DNA of 14,494 nt from CBDUBU01 sp965365465 (lineage in GTDB: Bacteria > Bacteroidota > Rhodothermia > Rhodothermales > DASSAV01): the NCBI GenBank assembly GCA_965365465.1, contig CBDUBU010000080.1:1-14494 (forward strand). Direction: 5' to 3'. Positions 6,863 to 14,459 of this stretch are shown here, in pieces. Positions within the stretch are counted from its first letter, which is position 1, and every line of letters starts with the position of its first letter. Both the position numbers and the translations under genes were made by a program. Below the pieces are notes generated by a model. The model was not told the DNA's origin. It saw only the letters and a program-made list of their open reading frames with translations, and searched no databases.

Positions 6863-8758
6863 ATGGATGGTCGTTCCAGTATCTTTTCGCTTCCCGGCGC
6901 ACGAACTCTCTTTGCGATTTGCCTGGCTGCGCTGTTTTTCACATCGAAACCCGATGCCTTGTATGCCCAGCAGTCTGACAGCCTGTTGACCGTTCGCTTT
7001 CAGCTTGCGCAATCCTACATTCGGGCAGGTCAGTTTGAGCGGGCCATCACCTTGCTGGAAGATCTCTATGCAGCGCATCCAACCACCCATGCCTTTTATG
7101 ACCACCTCAAAGATTCCTACGAAAATGTAAAGCGCTACGATGATGCCCTCGCCCTGGTTGAGGAGCGGATCCGGCAAGAGCCGGCCAATGCCGTTTATGC
7201 AGCCGAGATGGCGCGTCTGCTCTACCTGAAGGGAGACGAGCAAGAAGCTTATGACACCTGGAATGAAGCCATCGCGCTCGAACCGGATAACCGGAACGTT
7301 TACCGTGTGGTTTATCAGTCTATGGTTCAGGTGCGCGAGATCGAACGCGCCATTCAAGTGCTTGAAGCAGGGAGGGAGGCGATCGGCGAAAAAGCGAATT
7401 TTCACGCAGATCTGGCTAATCTATACACCACAACAGGCCAGTTTGATCTTGCCATTGAGGAATACCTTGGTCTCCTGGCTCAAAACGACAGGCAATTTGC
7501 CTTCGTTCGGGGGCGTTTGGGAAGCCTCAGCGAACAGAAGGATGCCCTGAAGATCAGCATTGCAGCTACAGAGCGCGCCGTTCGGCAGACGCCTCTCAAC
7601 CGCGCCTTTCGTGAGCTTTTGGCCTGGCTGTATCTGGAAGCAGGGGAATACCGAAAGGCGCTGGATGCCAACCGTGCCATTGATCGCCTGGAAGATGAAA
7701 ACGGCAACGTGCTGTTTGCCTTCGCACAGAGCGCTGCCGATGCCGGCGCTTATGATGTGGCGCTGGATGCCTACGAAGAGATCCTGAAACGCTATCCCGA
7801 CGCGCCGGCTGCTCCCGATGCAAAAGCCGGGCTAGGCGCGATGCACGAGAAGTGGGCGCAGAAAACCTATGAACGCGCCTATGACGCTGAAGGCAACCGC
7901 ATCCCGGCCCCTCATTATCAGATGGCGATCGATACCTACCAGGCTTTCCTGCAAAAATACCCGAACCATCCCTACTACCCTGAGATCCTTCGCCGGATCG
8001 GCCATCTGCAACAGGAAGTTTTCTTTGACATGGGTGCGGCAGAGGCAACGCTGAAAGAAGTGTCCGAGCGGTATGGCAATACGGCTGCGGCTGATCTGGC
8101 TGAACTCGACCGGGGACGCATTGCCTTGATGCGCGGCCAACTGGATGAGGCCCGTGTTGCCTTCACGCGACTGGTCGAACGCCTGCGTACGGGCGATCTG
8201 GCCGACGATGCCCGATACGAATTGGCGCTTCTTCACTTCTACCGGGGCGAGTTTGAAGCGGCGCAAACGCTTCTCGCCGCCCTCAACGCCAACACCGATG
8301 CCAACGTGGCTAATGATGCCATTGAAATGAAAGTCTTGCTCATAGAAAACAAAGGACCGGATTCGCTGAACGTTCCGCTGCGTATGTTTGCGCGCGCGCA
8401 TCTGCTGGAACGGCAGCGCACGCCCGACGAATCTATTCAGGCGCTTGATTCTTTACTTCAAACCTTCGGCGCACATCCCCTGGCCGATGACAGCCGCTTT
8501 TTCAAAGCCAGACTGCTCCGCGCGACAGGGCATACACAGGAAGCGTTCGCAGCGTTCATCGAATTGCCTCTGATGCACCCGGCCAGTTTCCTCGCTGACC
8601 GCAGTCTTTTTATGGCAGCGGAAATACTCGAACAAGAACTGAACGCCAGAGAAAGAGCCATCCAGATGTATACCCGGCTGCTTACTGACTATCCGGGGTC
8701 GCTGCTTACTTCAGAAGCCCGGGCTCGCATCCGCACCCTTCGGGAAGACGGCGCCTGA
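6863..8758 (+). CDS. Exported tetratricopeptide-repeat protein
   Basis: A 631-residue protein with an N-terminal signal sequence (hydrophobic LFAICLAALFF about 16-26, likely cleavage near DALYAQ at 32-37). Almost all of the rest is helical TPR-like repeats, e.g. QLAQSYIRAGQFERAITLLE, MARLLYLKGDEQEAYDTWNEA, LANLYTTTGQFDLAIEEY, LAWLYLEAGEYRKALDANRA, and a C-terminal series resembling BamD/YbgF-type TPRs with YP- or HP-containing turns (KRYPDAPAAPDAK, QKYPNHPYYPEIL). No lipobox Cys is seen, so it should be a soluble periplasmic or peripherally attached scaffold. TPRs bind protein partners; the partner is unknown. A TTG at 6854 would add three residues; the ATG at 6863 is preferred. The exported single-cysteine protein begins 48 bases downstream and is the obvious candidate partner. 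No precise family name can be assigned. Confidence 0.85.
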   Translation: MDGRSSIFSLPGARTLFAICLAALFFTSKPDALYAQQSDSLLTVRFQLAQSYIRAGQFERAITLLEDLYAAHPTTHAFYDHLKDSYENVKRYDDALALVEERIRQEPANAVYAAEMARLLYLKGDEQEAYDTWNEAIALEPDNRNVYRVVYQSMVQVREIERAIQVLEAGREAIGEKANFHADLANLYTTTGQFDLAIEEYLGLLAQNDRQFAFVRGRLGSLSEQKDALKISIAATERAVRQTPLNRAFRELLAWLYLEAGEYRKALDANRAIDRLEDENGNVLFAFAQSAADAGAYDVALDAYEEILKRYPDAPAAPDAKAGLGAMHEKWAQKTYERAYDAEGNRIPAPHYQMAIDTYQAFLQKYPNHPYYPEILRRIGHLQQEVFFDMGAAEATLKEVSERYGNTAAADLAELDRGRIALMRGQLDEARVAFTRLVERLRTGDLADDARYELALLHFYRGEFEAAQTLLAALNANTDANVANDAIEMKVLLIENKGPDSLNVPLRMFARAHLLERQRTPDESIQALDSLLQTFGAHPLADDSRFFKARLLRATGHTQEAFAAFIELPLMHPASFLADRSLFMAAEILEQELNARERAIQMYTRLLTDYPGSLLTSEARARIRTLREDGA

Positions 8759-8806
8759 CCCATCCGGCGCTATCGCTCGATCTTGCAGACTATCGCTATC
8801 TTTCAG

Positions 8807-10084
8807 ATGCCGATGATGAAACGTTTCGCATTCCTGATCCTGTCAGTTGCTGTTTTAGGCGCCCCCCAACGCACGCAAGCGCAGGATATTCTGATTCCCA
8901 TGGACGTGCGACAGACCGACCATCTGAAAGCTTACGGCGTAGCTTTCTGGTTGCTGGAACGCGGCGTTGACGTAGACTGGCTGCTTAACTACAGGGGTGG
9001 AGCATTCCTCAGCGCTGCCTCGCCGGATCTGGAACAGGAGCTTCGCATCAGAGGTGTATATTATACCACACTGAACGGAGCCGAAACTGCCCGGATTATC
9101 GCCGAGGTAGAAAGCGAAAGCAGCAACACGTCCCTTGTCCGGCTGGAGAAGGCCCCTCGTATAGCCGTCTATGCGCCGGATCAGACCCTCCCATGGGATG
9201 ATGCCGTACTGCTAGCCCTCACCTATGCCGAAGTGCCCTACGACATGATCTATGACGAAGAGGTGCTGGACGGAAAGCTGAGTGAGTACGACTGGATCCA
9301 TCTTCACCATGAAGACTTTACCGGCCAGTTCGGCAAGTTCCTTCAGTACCGGTCGATGCCCTGGTACATTGAACAGCAACGCGATGCCGAACAATCGGCG
9401 CGGCGATACGGCTTTCGTAAGGTGAGCCGGCTCAAGCTTGCCGTCGCCGAAACCATCCGCGAGTACGTTCGCAATGGAGGATTTTTGTTTGCCATGTGCT
9501 CCGGTACAGATACGTTTGATATTGCCCTTGCAGCACATGGCACAGACATCGTTCCCGCCGAGTATGATGGGGATCCGGTCGACCCTGATGCGCTGAACGC
9601 GCTCGACTATGAGGCCACTTTTGCTTTTCAGAACTTCCGGCCCATCCTCAATCCCGCCGAATACGAGCACTCCGACATCGACACCGGCCCGCCGCCGCCG
9701 CAGCTTCGCAACCCGGCGCTGGACTATTTTACGCTCTTCGAGTTCAGCGCCAAATGGGACCCGGTGCCTACCATGCTCACGCAGGATCATGTGGCTACCG
9801 TAAAAGGCTTTGTGGGACAGACAACAGGATTTCGGAAGGGCCTTATCAAGCCTAATGTCGTGCTTCTCGCAGAGTCGCCGGGACGCGACGAGGTGCGTTA
9901 CCTTCACGGAGCTTACGGCCAGGGCACCTTCACCTTTTATGCAGGCCATGATCCCGAAGACTACCAGCACTTCGTGGGGGATCCGCCTACGGATTTGAGT
10001 CTGCACAAAAACTCACCCGGCTACCGCCTGATCCTGAACAATGTCCTGTTTCCGGCTGCGAAGAAGCAGAAACAGAAAACCTGA
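8807..10084 (+). CDS. Exported GATase-like protein of the Bacteroidota 'asparagine synthetase B' family (name misleading)
   Basis: A 425-residue protein with a signal peptide (MPMMKRFAFLILSVAVLG, likely cleavage after QAQ). The mature part opens ILIPMDVRQTDHLKAYGVAF, which I recognise from Bacteroidota proteins labelled asparagine synthetase B. There is no N-terminal nucleophile Cys2 and no ATP-pyrophosphatase domain, so that name does not describe it. The only cysteine, Cys231, sits in GGFLFAMCSGTDTFD, a nucleophile-elbow-like turn. GHDPED (His381, Glu384) near the C-terminus resembles the HPE of class I glutamine amidotransferases, and HLHHED at 165-170 is also striking. By inference it is a periplasmic GATase-like/ThuA-like enzyme or binding protein of unknown substrate. 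Start choice: TTG at 8783 and ATGs at 8807, 8813 and 8816 are possible. I take 8807; all give the same mature protein. The C-terminus is a lysine-rich tail (KKQKQK). Probably in one operon with the TPR gene. Confidence 0.75.
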   Translation: MPMMKRFAFLILSVAVLGAPQRTQAQDILIPMDVRQTDHLKAYGVAFWLLERGVDVDWLLNYRGGAFLSAASPDLEQELRIRGVYYTTLNGAETARIIAEVESESSNTSLVRLEKAPRIAVYAPDQTLPWDDAVLLALTYAEVPYDMIYDEEVLDGKLSEYDWIHLHHEDFTGQFGKFLQYRSMPWYIEQQRDAEQSARRYGFRKVSRLKLAVAETIREYVRNGGFLFAMCSGTDTFDIALAAHGTDIVPAEYDGDPVDPDALNALDYEATFAFQNFRPILNPAEYEHSDIDTGPPPPQLRNPALDYFTLFEFSAKWDPVPTMLTQDHVATVKGFVGQTTGFRKGLIKPNVVLLAESPGRDEVRYLHGAYGQGTFTFYAGHDPEDYQHFVGDPPTDLSLHKNSPGYRLILNNVLFPAAKKQKQKT

Positions 10085-10179
10085 TCTCCGGAAGAACGTC
10101 TCCACATCCCCCCCTCATACTCGCTGTTTTCAGCCGATTGTCGTAATCTGCGTGTATCCGTTGCATCAACCGGCATCAC

Positions 10180-10184
10180 AGGAG
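10180..10184 (+). promoter_or_regulatory. Shine-Dalgarno AGGAG before the thioesterase
   Basis: AGGAG lies five bases before the ATG at 10190 and fixes that start. It is the only textbook ribosome binding site in the window; most other genes here have none. Confidence 0.7.
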
Positions 10185-10189
10185 CCAAT

Positions 10190-10720
10190 ATGGAGGCAAA
10201 AACCGTACGCCAGTCGCGTTGCGTCATGAACGAAATCGTGCTCCCCAACGATACCAATGGGCTTGGCAACCTGATGGGGGGACGCCTGCTGCATCTCATG
10301 GATATCTGCGCCGCCATCTCCTCGCAACGCCATGCTAACTGTGTTTGCGTAACCGCCGCCGTAGACTCCGTCGAGTTTCACGCACCGATCCGCCAGGGTG
10401 AAATCGTCGTGCTCGAAGGCCAGGTAAACCGCGCGTTCCGCACCTCCATGGAGGTAGAGTTGAACGTATGGGCCGAAAACCCCAGGAAACAAACCCTTCG
10501 CAAATGCAACCGCGCCTATTACACCTTCGTGGCCGTAGATGCAGAAGGGCATCCGGTTCCGATACCTCCCATTCATCCGGAAACGGAGGAAGAGAGAGAA
10601 CGCTACAATCAGGCAACACGCCGGCGTGAAATTCGTTTGTTTCTTTCAGGACGCATGGCCGCGCAGGATGCCGAACGACTAACTTCCAATCTTGTCGCGG
10701 AACTGCGGGAAAGAACCTGA
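10190..10720 (+). CDS. Acyl-CoA thioesterase (hotdog fold, YciA/BACH type)
   Basis: Hydrolyses acyl-CoA to free acid and CoA in the cytoplasm; chain-length preference cannot be read from sequence. The 176-residue protein has the family's N-terminal active-site segment LPNDTNGLGNLMGGRLLHLMD (about 18-38, with Asn23 and Asp38 in the positions expected of the catalytic Asn/Asp). The hotdog strands follow: VCVTAAVDSVEFHAPIRQGE (51-71), VVLEGQVNRAFRTSMEVELNVWAE and AYYTFVAVD. The last 50 residues (VPIPPIHPETEEERERYNQA and on) form a charged helical tail, common in Bacteroidota members. It is a single hotdog domain, so it would act as a dimer, tetramer or hexamer. It lies 105 bases after the exported GATase-like gene, a gap that permits its own promoter, and no metabolic partner is adjacent. 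Confidence 0.88.
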   Translation: MEAKTVRQSRCVMNEIVLPNDTNGLGNLMGGRLLHLMDICAAISSQRHANCVCVTAAVDSVEFHAPIRQGEIVVLEGQVNRAFRTSMEVELNVWAENPRKQTLRKCNRAYYTFVAVDAEGHPVPIPPIHPETEEERERYNQATRRREIRLFLSGRMAAQDAERLTSNLVAELRERT

Positions 10721-10787
10721 CGCTCTTTTCCGCTTGCCACCCCTTTATCCCGGCCTTTCCACGAAGCCGTTTATCCATTTATTACCT

Positions 10788-11282
10788 ATGCCCTCCCCAA
10801 TTCAATCGCTTCGCCATCCTTTCCTTCTCGTTGTCTTTCTGACAACTCCCTTCTTCTTTTCGACAGTCCCGCCTGCCTCTGCACAAGTTTCCGGACATCG
10901 CCTCGGAATTGGCGGGCAGATTGGAGACCCAAGCGGCGTCACGCTGAAAACCTACCAGCGACGAGGCTTCGCCTACGATTTCCTCGCTGCCTGGAGCCTG
11001 GATGACTATTTCCTGCTCAACGCGCACGCGATCTACGAGCGCCCCCTTGAAAACACTACCGTGAACTACTACTTCGGCCCCGGCGCTTTCATCATTGTTG
11101 CGGATCAGGACAGACGTAACCGGGATGAGTCCGAAGTGGTGCTTGGGATCAGCGGCAATTTCGGAATCAATCTTTTCATTGAGCGTTTCGAGGTATTTCT
11201 GCAAATCACTCCGCGTCTTAGCCTGACCCCGGAGACAGACGGCGACGTGGGTGGAGGACTGGGCCTCCGTTATTATCTGTAG
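10788..11282 (+). CDS. Small outer-membrane beta-barrel-like protein of unknown function
   Basis: A 164-residue protein with a signal peptide (hydrophobic FLLVVFLTTPFFFS, likely cleavage at ASA-QVS, about 32). The mature part alternates polar and aromatic residues as in short beta-barrels: HRLGIGGQIGDPSGVTLKTY, AYDFLAAWSLDDYFLLNAHA, VNYYFGPGAFI, GISGNFGINLFIERFEVFLQ and the closing GGGLGLRYYL. The GDPSG turn (46-50) recurs in small exported beta-barrel proteins of Bacteroidota. The chain ends YYL with no clear terminal Phe. I assign no specific function. The open frame extends upstream to 10692, overlapping the thioesterase, but the ATG at 10788 is chosen because it starts a clean signal peptide. 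It lies 67 bases after the thioesterase stop. Confidence 0.7.
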   Translation: MPSPIQSLRHPFLLVVFLTTPFFFSTVPPASAQVSGHRLGIGGQIGDPSGVTLKTYQRRGFAYDFLAAWSLDDYFLLNAHAIYERPLENTTVNYYFGPGAFIIVADQDRRNRDESEVVLGISGNFGINLFIERFEVFLQITPRLSLTPETDGDVGGGLGLRYYL

Positions 11283-11420
11283 CCATTCCTTTCGGGCTTC
11301 GACAGGCATCTGGCTGTAATATCCGCGTCCGCATGGATGAATCTGGCATATGCAGCGTCATTTTCATTCTGACAACCATTATCTTTGGTCGGAGTACTGA
11401 TTCAAGAGCGTACCTGCGTT

Positions 11421-12344
11421 ATGCTATACCACCGCGTTCTCATTACCGGAGCCAATGGTTTATTGGGGCAAGAACTGGTTGCCCTCATGAGCCGTTTTCC
11501 GGAATATGACGTACTGGCTACCGGACGAGACGCCCTGCCGCGCTTTCAGGATAGTTCATGCGGCTATACGATGCTGGACATCACTTCGGCCTCTCAGGTC
11601 AAGCGGCTTTTCCAGGATTTCGCGCCGGACGTGGTCATCAATTGCGCAGCCATGACGCAGGTGGATCTTTGCGAAACCGAGAGAGAAGAATGCTGGAAGG
11701 TCAATGTGGGAGGCGTCGAAAACCTGGCGAAACAATGCCTTGCCACCGGCGCTCGCCTGGTCCAGGTTTCGACCGATTTCGTGTTCGATGGGCTGAACGG
11801 CCCGTACCGGGAAGGAGATCGCCCCAATCCGATCAGCTTTTACGGTAAGTCCAAGCTTGCAGCGGAGAACGCTGCACGCGGCGCAGGGCTGGATAACTGG
11901 GCTGTTGCAAGAACCATCCTCGTTTTCGGCGGCGGGAAAGATCTGAGCCGGTCAAACATTGCCTTGTGGCTGATCGAGGAGCTTTCTCAGGGCCGGTCTG
12001 TCCGCGTCGTCACTGACCAGTGGCGCACCCCTACCTATGCGCCGGATCTGGCATCGGGCATTGAGAAAATCGTCAAGTTTGGAAAGGTTGGCGCCTACCA
12101 TCTCTCCGGGCGCGAACTGCTCACGATCTTTGATTTTGCGCAGACGCTGGCTGAGACGTTTGATTTCGACTCGTCCCTGATACAGCCTACCAACAGCCTT
12201 CACTTCCAGCAACCCGCTCAGCGCCCACCCCGTACAGGATTTATCATCCTGAAAGCAGAAACGGAGCTTTCGTACAAGCCTCGCTCCCTGAGCGATGCGC
12301 TGAGACACCTCGGAACACGTCTGGGCCTTCCGATCACCACGTAA
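11421..12344 (+). CDS. RmlD-type SDR oxidoreductase (dTDP-4-dehydrorhamnose reductase-like)
   Basis: A 307-residue extended short-chain dehydrogenase. It has the Rossmann glycine motif ITGANGLLG (8-16), VVINCAAMTQVDLCE (about 71-85), the active-site VSTDFVFDG (116-124) and the catalytic YGKSK (Tyr141, Lys145). The RmlD-like downstream segment DQWRTPTYAPDLA is at about 199-211. RmlD reduces dTDP-4-keto-rhamnose to dTDP-rhamnose with NAD(P)H; paralogues act on other sugars or sulphur compounds. No rmlA, B or C gene is nearby, so the substrate is uncertain and the symbol is left empty. The frame extends to a TTG at 11385, but the ATG at 11421 puts the glycine motif at the usual distance from the N-terminus. 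The 138-base upstream gap holds no gene and no promoter I would defend. Confidence 0.85.
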   Translation: MLYHRVLITGANGLLGQELVALMSRFPEYDVLATGRDALPRFQDSSCGYTMLDITSASQVKRLFQDFAPDVVINCAAMTQVDLCETEREECWKVNVGGVENLAKQCLATGARLVQVSTDFVFDGLNGPYREGDRPNPISFYGKSKLAAENAARGAGLDNWAVARTILVFGGGKDLSRSNIALWLIEELSQGRSVRVVTDQWRTPTYAPDLASGIEKIVKFGKVGAYHLSGRELLTIFDFAQTLAETFDFDSSLIQPTNSLHFQQPAQRPPRTGFIILKAETELSYKPRSLSDALRHLGTRLGLPITT

Positions 12345-12399
12345 ACGCGCTCTACGTACGCCGATTCTTCGTTTTTTCCATTCTGTTTTTTTGCTTTTC

Positions 12400-12421
12400 A
12401 TGCCGGTCTGCCGAACGGCAT
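12400..12421. repeat. Short inverted repeat in the serS leader
   Basis: ATGCCG (12400-12405) and CGGCAT (12416-12421) are complementary around a 10-base loop, 27 bases before the serS ATG and just after a T-rich stretch. It could form a leader hairpin. There is no T-run after it on the plus strand, and nothing links it to a known riboswitch or T-box. Confidence 0.25.
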
Positions 12422-12448
12422 CGCTCCTCTTTCACTGCAAACACAACC

Positions 12449-13729
12449 ATGTTAGACATACAGATCATCCGCGACGAACCAGATCGCGTGCAACAGGCCA
12501 TGCGCGACAAAGGCTTCCACAACACGGAAGTCGTAGCCCGCGTGCTGGCTTTGGATGTGGAAAGGCGTGAGGCGCTCACGGCGCTTCAGGAAGCACAGAC
12601 GCGCTCTAATGCCCTCTCGAAAGATATCGGCCTGCTCATGAAGCAGGGGAACAAGGAACAGGCGCAGGCAAACATAGCAGAATCCAGTCGAATCAAGGAG
12701 ACGCTCAAGGAGCTTGCCGAACGCGCCGAAGCCGCTCAAAGCGAACAGAACAGACTTCTGCTCGAAATTCCAAACCTCCCCCACCACACCGTTCCGGCAG
12801 GGCGCACCCCTGACGACAACCAGGTTGTTTACGAAGAAGGAGCAAAACCCGTATTTGCTTTCGAACCAGCGCCGCATTGGGATCTGGCTGCAAGACACAC
12901 GCTGGTGGACTTCGAGCGCGGCGCTAAAGTAGCCGGCGCCGGATTTCCGTTCTACAAAGGCAAAGGCGCACGGCTGCAACGAGCACTCATCAACTTCTTC
13001 CTGGATCTTGCCACCGAAGATGAACGGTACACCGAGCTAGAGCCTCCTTTCCTGGTTAATGCAGAAAGCGCCACTGGCACCGGACAACTTCCGGATAAGG
13101 AAGATCTCATGTACGAAGCTCCCCGCGACGGATTTTATCTGATCCCCACCGCCGAAGTGCCTGTTACCAATCTCTTGCGAGATGAGATTTTGAACGAGTC
13201 AGACTTGCCGATCCGATTCTGCGCCTATACCCCTTGTTTTCGCAGGGAAGCCGGATCGTACGGGAAAGAGGTGCGCGGACTCAACCGGCTGCATCAGTTT
13301 GACAAAGTGGAACTGGTGCAGTTTGTACACCCGGATGCCAGCTACGAAGCGCTTGAATCTCTCCGCACCGACGCAGAGCGCCCGCTTCAGCGGCTAGGCC
13401 TCCCCTACCGTCGTCTGCTCATGTGTACCGGCGACATGGGCTTTACACAGGCGAAAAAATATGACCTGGAGGTCTGGAGCGCAGGGCAGGAACGATGGCT
13501 GGAGGTCTCTTCCATCTCAAACTTTGAATCGTTTCAGGCGCGTCGTATGGGTATCCGCTTCCGCTCCGAAAGTCAGAAAAAAAATGTCTTTGTTCACACT
13601 TTGAACGGGAGCGGGCTGGCGCTTCCACGGGTTGTCGCCGCCATTCTGGAGAACTACCAGCAAGAGGATGGAAGCATTTTGATCCCCGAAGCACTGCAAC
13701 GCTATACCGGCTTTGACAGAATTGACTGA
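12449..13729 (+). CDS. serS: Serine--tRNA ligase
   Basis: Class II aminoacyl-tRNA synthetase that charges tRNA-Ser with serine (and tRNA-Sec where present). The 426 residues show the standard architecture. The N-terminal tRNA-binding coiled coil (about 28-108, Glu/Lys/Gln-rich, e.g. LKELAERAEAAQSEQNRLLL) follows the usual MLDIQIIRDEPDRVQQAM start. Motif 1 lies around 190-200 (ERYTELEPPF), the serine-binding TAEVPVTNL at 234-242, motif 2 FRREAGSYGKEVRGLNRLHQ at 264-283 followed by FDKVEL, and motif 3 with NGSGLALPRVVAAILENYQ at 386-404. Length is typical. The ATG at 12449 matches the conserved N-terminus, and no Shine-Dalgarno precedes it. It is convergent with the flavin oxidoreductase gene, 42 bases away, with no clear terminator between them. 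Confidence 0.97.
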   Translation: MLDIQIIRDEPDRVQQAMRDKGFHNTEVVARVLALDVERREALTALQEAQTRSNALSKDIGLLMKQGNKEQAQANIAESSRIKETLKELAERAEAAQSEQNRLLLEIPNLPHHTVPAGRTPDDNQVVYEEGAKPVFAFEPAPHWDLAARHTLVDFERGAKVAGAGFPFYKGKGARLQRALINFFLDLATEDERYTELEPPFLVNAESATGTGQLPDKEDLMYEAPRDGFYLIPTAEVPVTNLLRDEILNESDLPIRFCAYTPCFRREAGSYGKEVRGLNRLHQFDKVELVQFVHPDASYEALESLRTDAERPLQRLGLPYRRLLMCTGDMGFTQAKKYDLEVWSAGQERWLEVSSISNFESFQARRMGIRFRSESQKKNVFVHTLNGSGLALPRVVAAILENYQQEDGSILIPEALQRYTGFDRID

Positions 13730-13771
13730 GACCTAGTCCCTGCCTCCTTACTGCCCGGCGATGCAGGCATA

Positions 13772-14459
13772 TCAAAACAGGTCTTTAATTGCGGTTCTAG
13801 CTGCAAGGTAACCACACATCCCATGCACGCCCCCGCCCGGCGGCGTTGATGAGGAACAAAGGTACAATCCCCGGACAGGGGTGCGATACGGAGCCGGACT
13901 CAAAACCGGGCGTGCGAGTAGTTGCGGCAGATCCGCCACACCGCCGGTTATGTCCCCTCCGATCAGGTTGTGGTTGCTGCGCTCCAGATCTGCCGGTTTC
14001 ATGGCGCTGCGACCGATGATTCGATCTCTGAACCCGGGTGCAAAGCGCTCAATCTGTCGCTCGATTTGATCTGACATATCGGCTGCGGATCCGTTAGGCA
14101 CATGGCAGTAGGCCCATGCCGTATGCTTGCCTTCCGGCGCTCGCGTCGGATCGAAGACAGAGTTTTGTGCCAGCAGCACGAACGGGCGATCAGGAACCTC
14201 TCCACGGAACGCGCTTCGCTCTGATTCGGCGATTTCATCGAGCGTTCCGCCAAGGTGAAGGGTGCCGGCGCGGGCGCACTCAGGCGCTGTCCAGGGGATC
14301 GGCCCATCCAGCGCAAAGTCCATCTTGAACAGTCCCGGCCCGTAGCGGTACTTTTCGAGTTGCGCCCTGTAGCGTGCAGGCAGTCGGTCTCCGGCCATAC
14401 GCAATACCTGCCGGGGCGTAACGTCCAACAATGTGGCGCGCGCGGAAGGCAGATCTTTT
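13772..14459 (-). CDS. FAD-dependent oxidoreductase, phytoene-desaturase/PYROXD2-like (C-terminal part)
   Basis: About 229 residues of the C-terminal end are present; the N-terminus with its FAD-binding GxGxxG lies beyond the contig end. Recognisable pieces are RYGPGLFKMDFALDGPIPWT, which matches the PYROXD2/CrtI-like 'GPGxFKxDxALdgPIPW' pattern, the segment VLLAQNSVFDPTRAPEGKHT, and the closing GLYLCSSSTPPGGGVHGMCG, which contacts FAD at the end of this superfamily. Members oxidise or isomerise polyenes, or act as uncharacterised amine or alcohol oxidases; the substrate cannot be inferred. The frame appears to open with GTG and the peptide MCSSDL, but those codons are Illumina adapter, not gene. 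The real sequence begins in frame near DLPSARATLLDVTP. Confidence 0.85.

Noticed and set aside
8771..8800. TATCGCT repeated twice in the TPR-GATase-like spacer
   Set aside because: Two copies of seven bases in a spacer are too few to indicate a repeat array, and there is no symmetry or wider pattern.
11421..12344. dTDP-rhamnose synthesis operon
   Set aside because: Only the RmlD-like reductase is present. rmlA, rmlB and rmlC are absent from the window, so no pathway can be claimed.
13729..13784. AGACCT / AGGTCT arms around the convergent serS-oxidoreductase gap, with an inner TGCCT / AGGCA pair
   Set aside because: The arms are short, the loops long, and one arm lies within the oxidoreductase gene. 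There is no T-run on either strand, so I cannot call it a bidirectional terminator.
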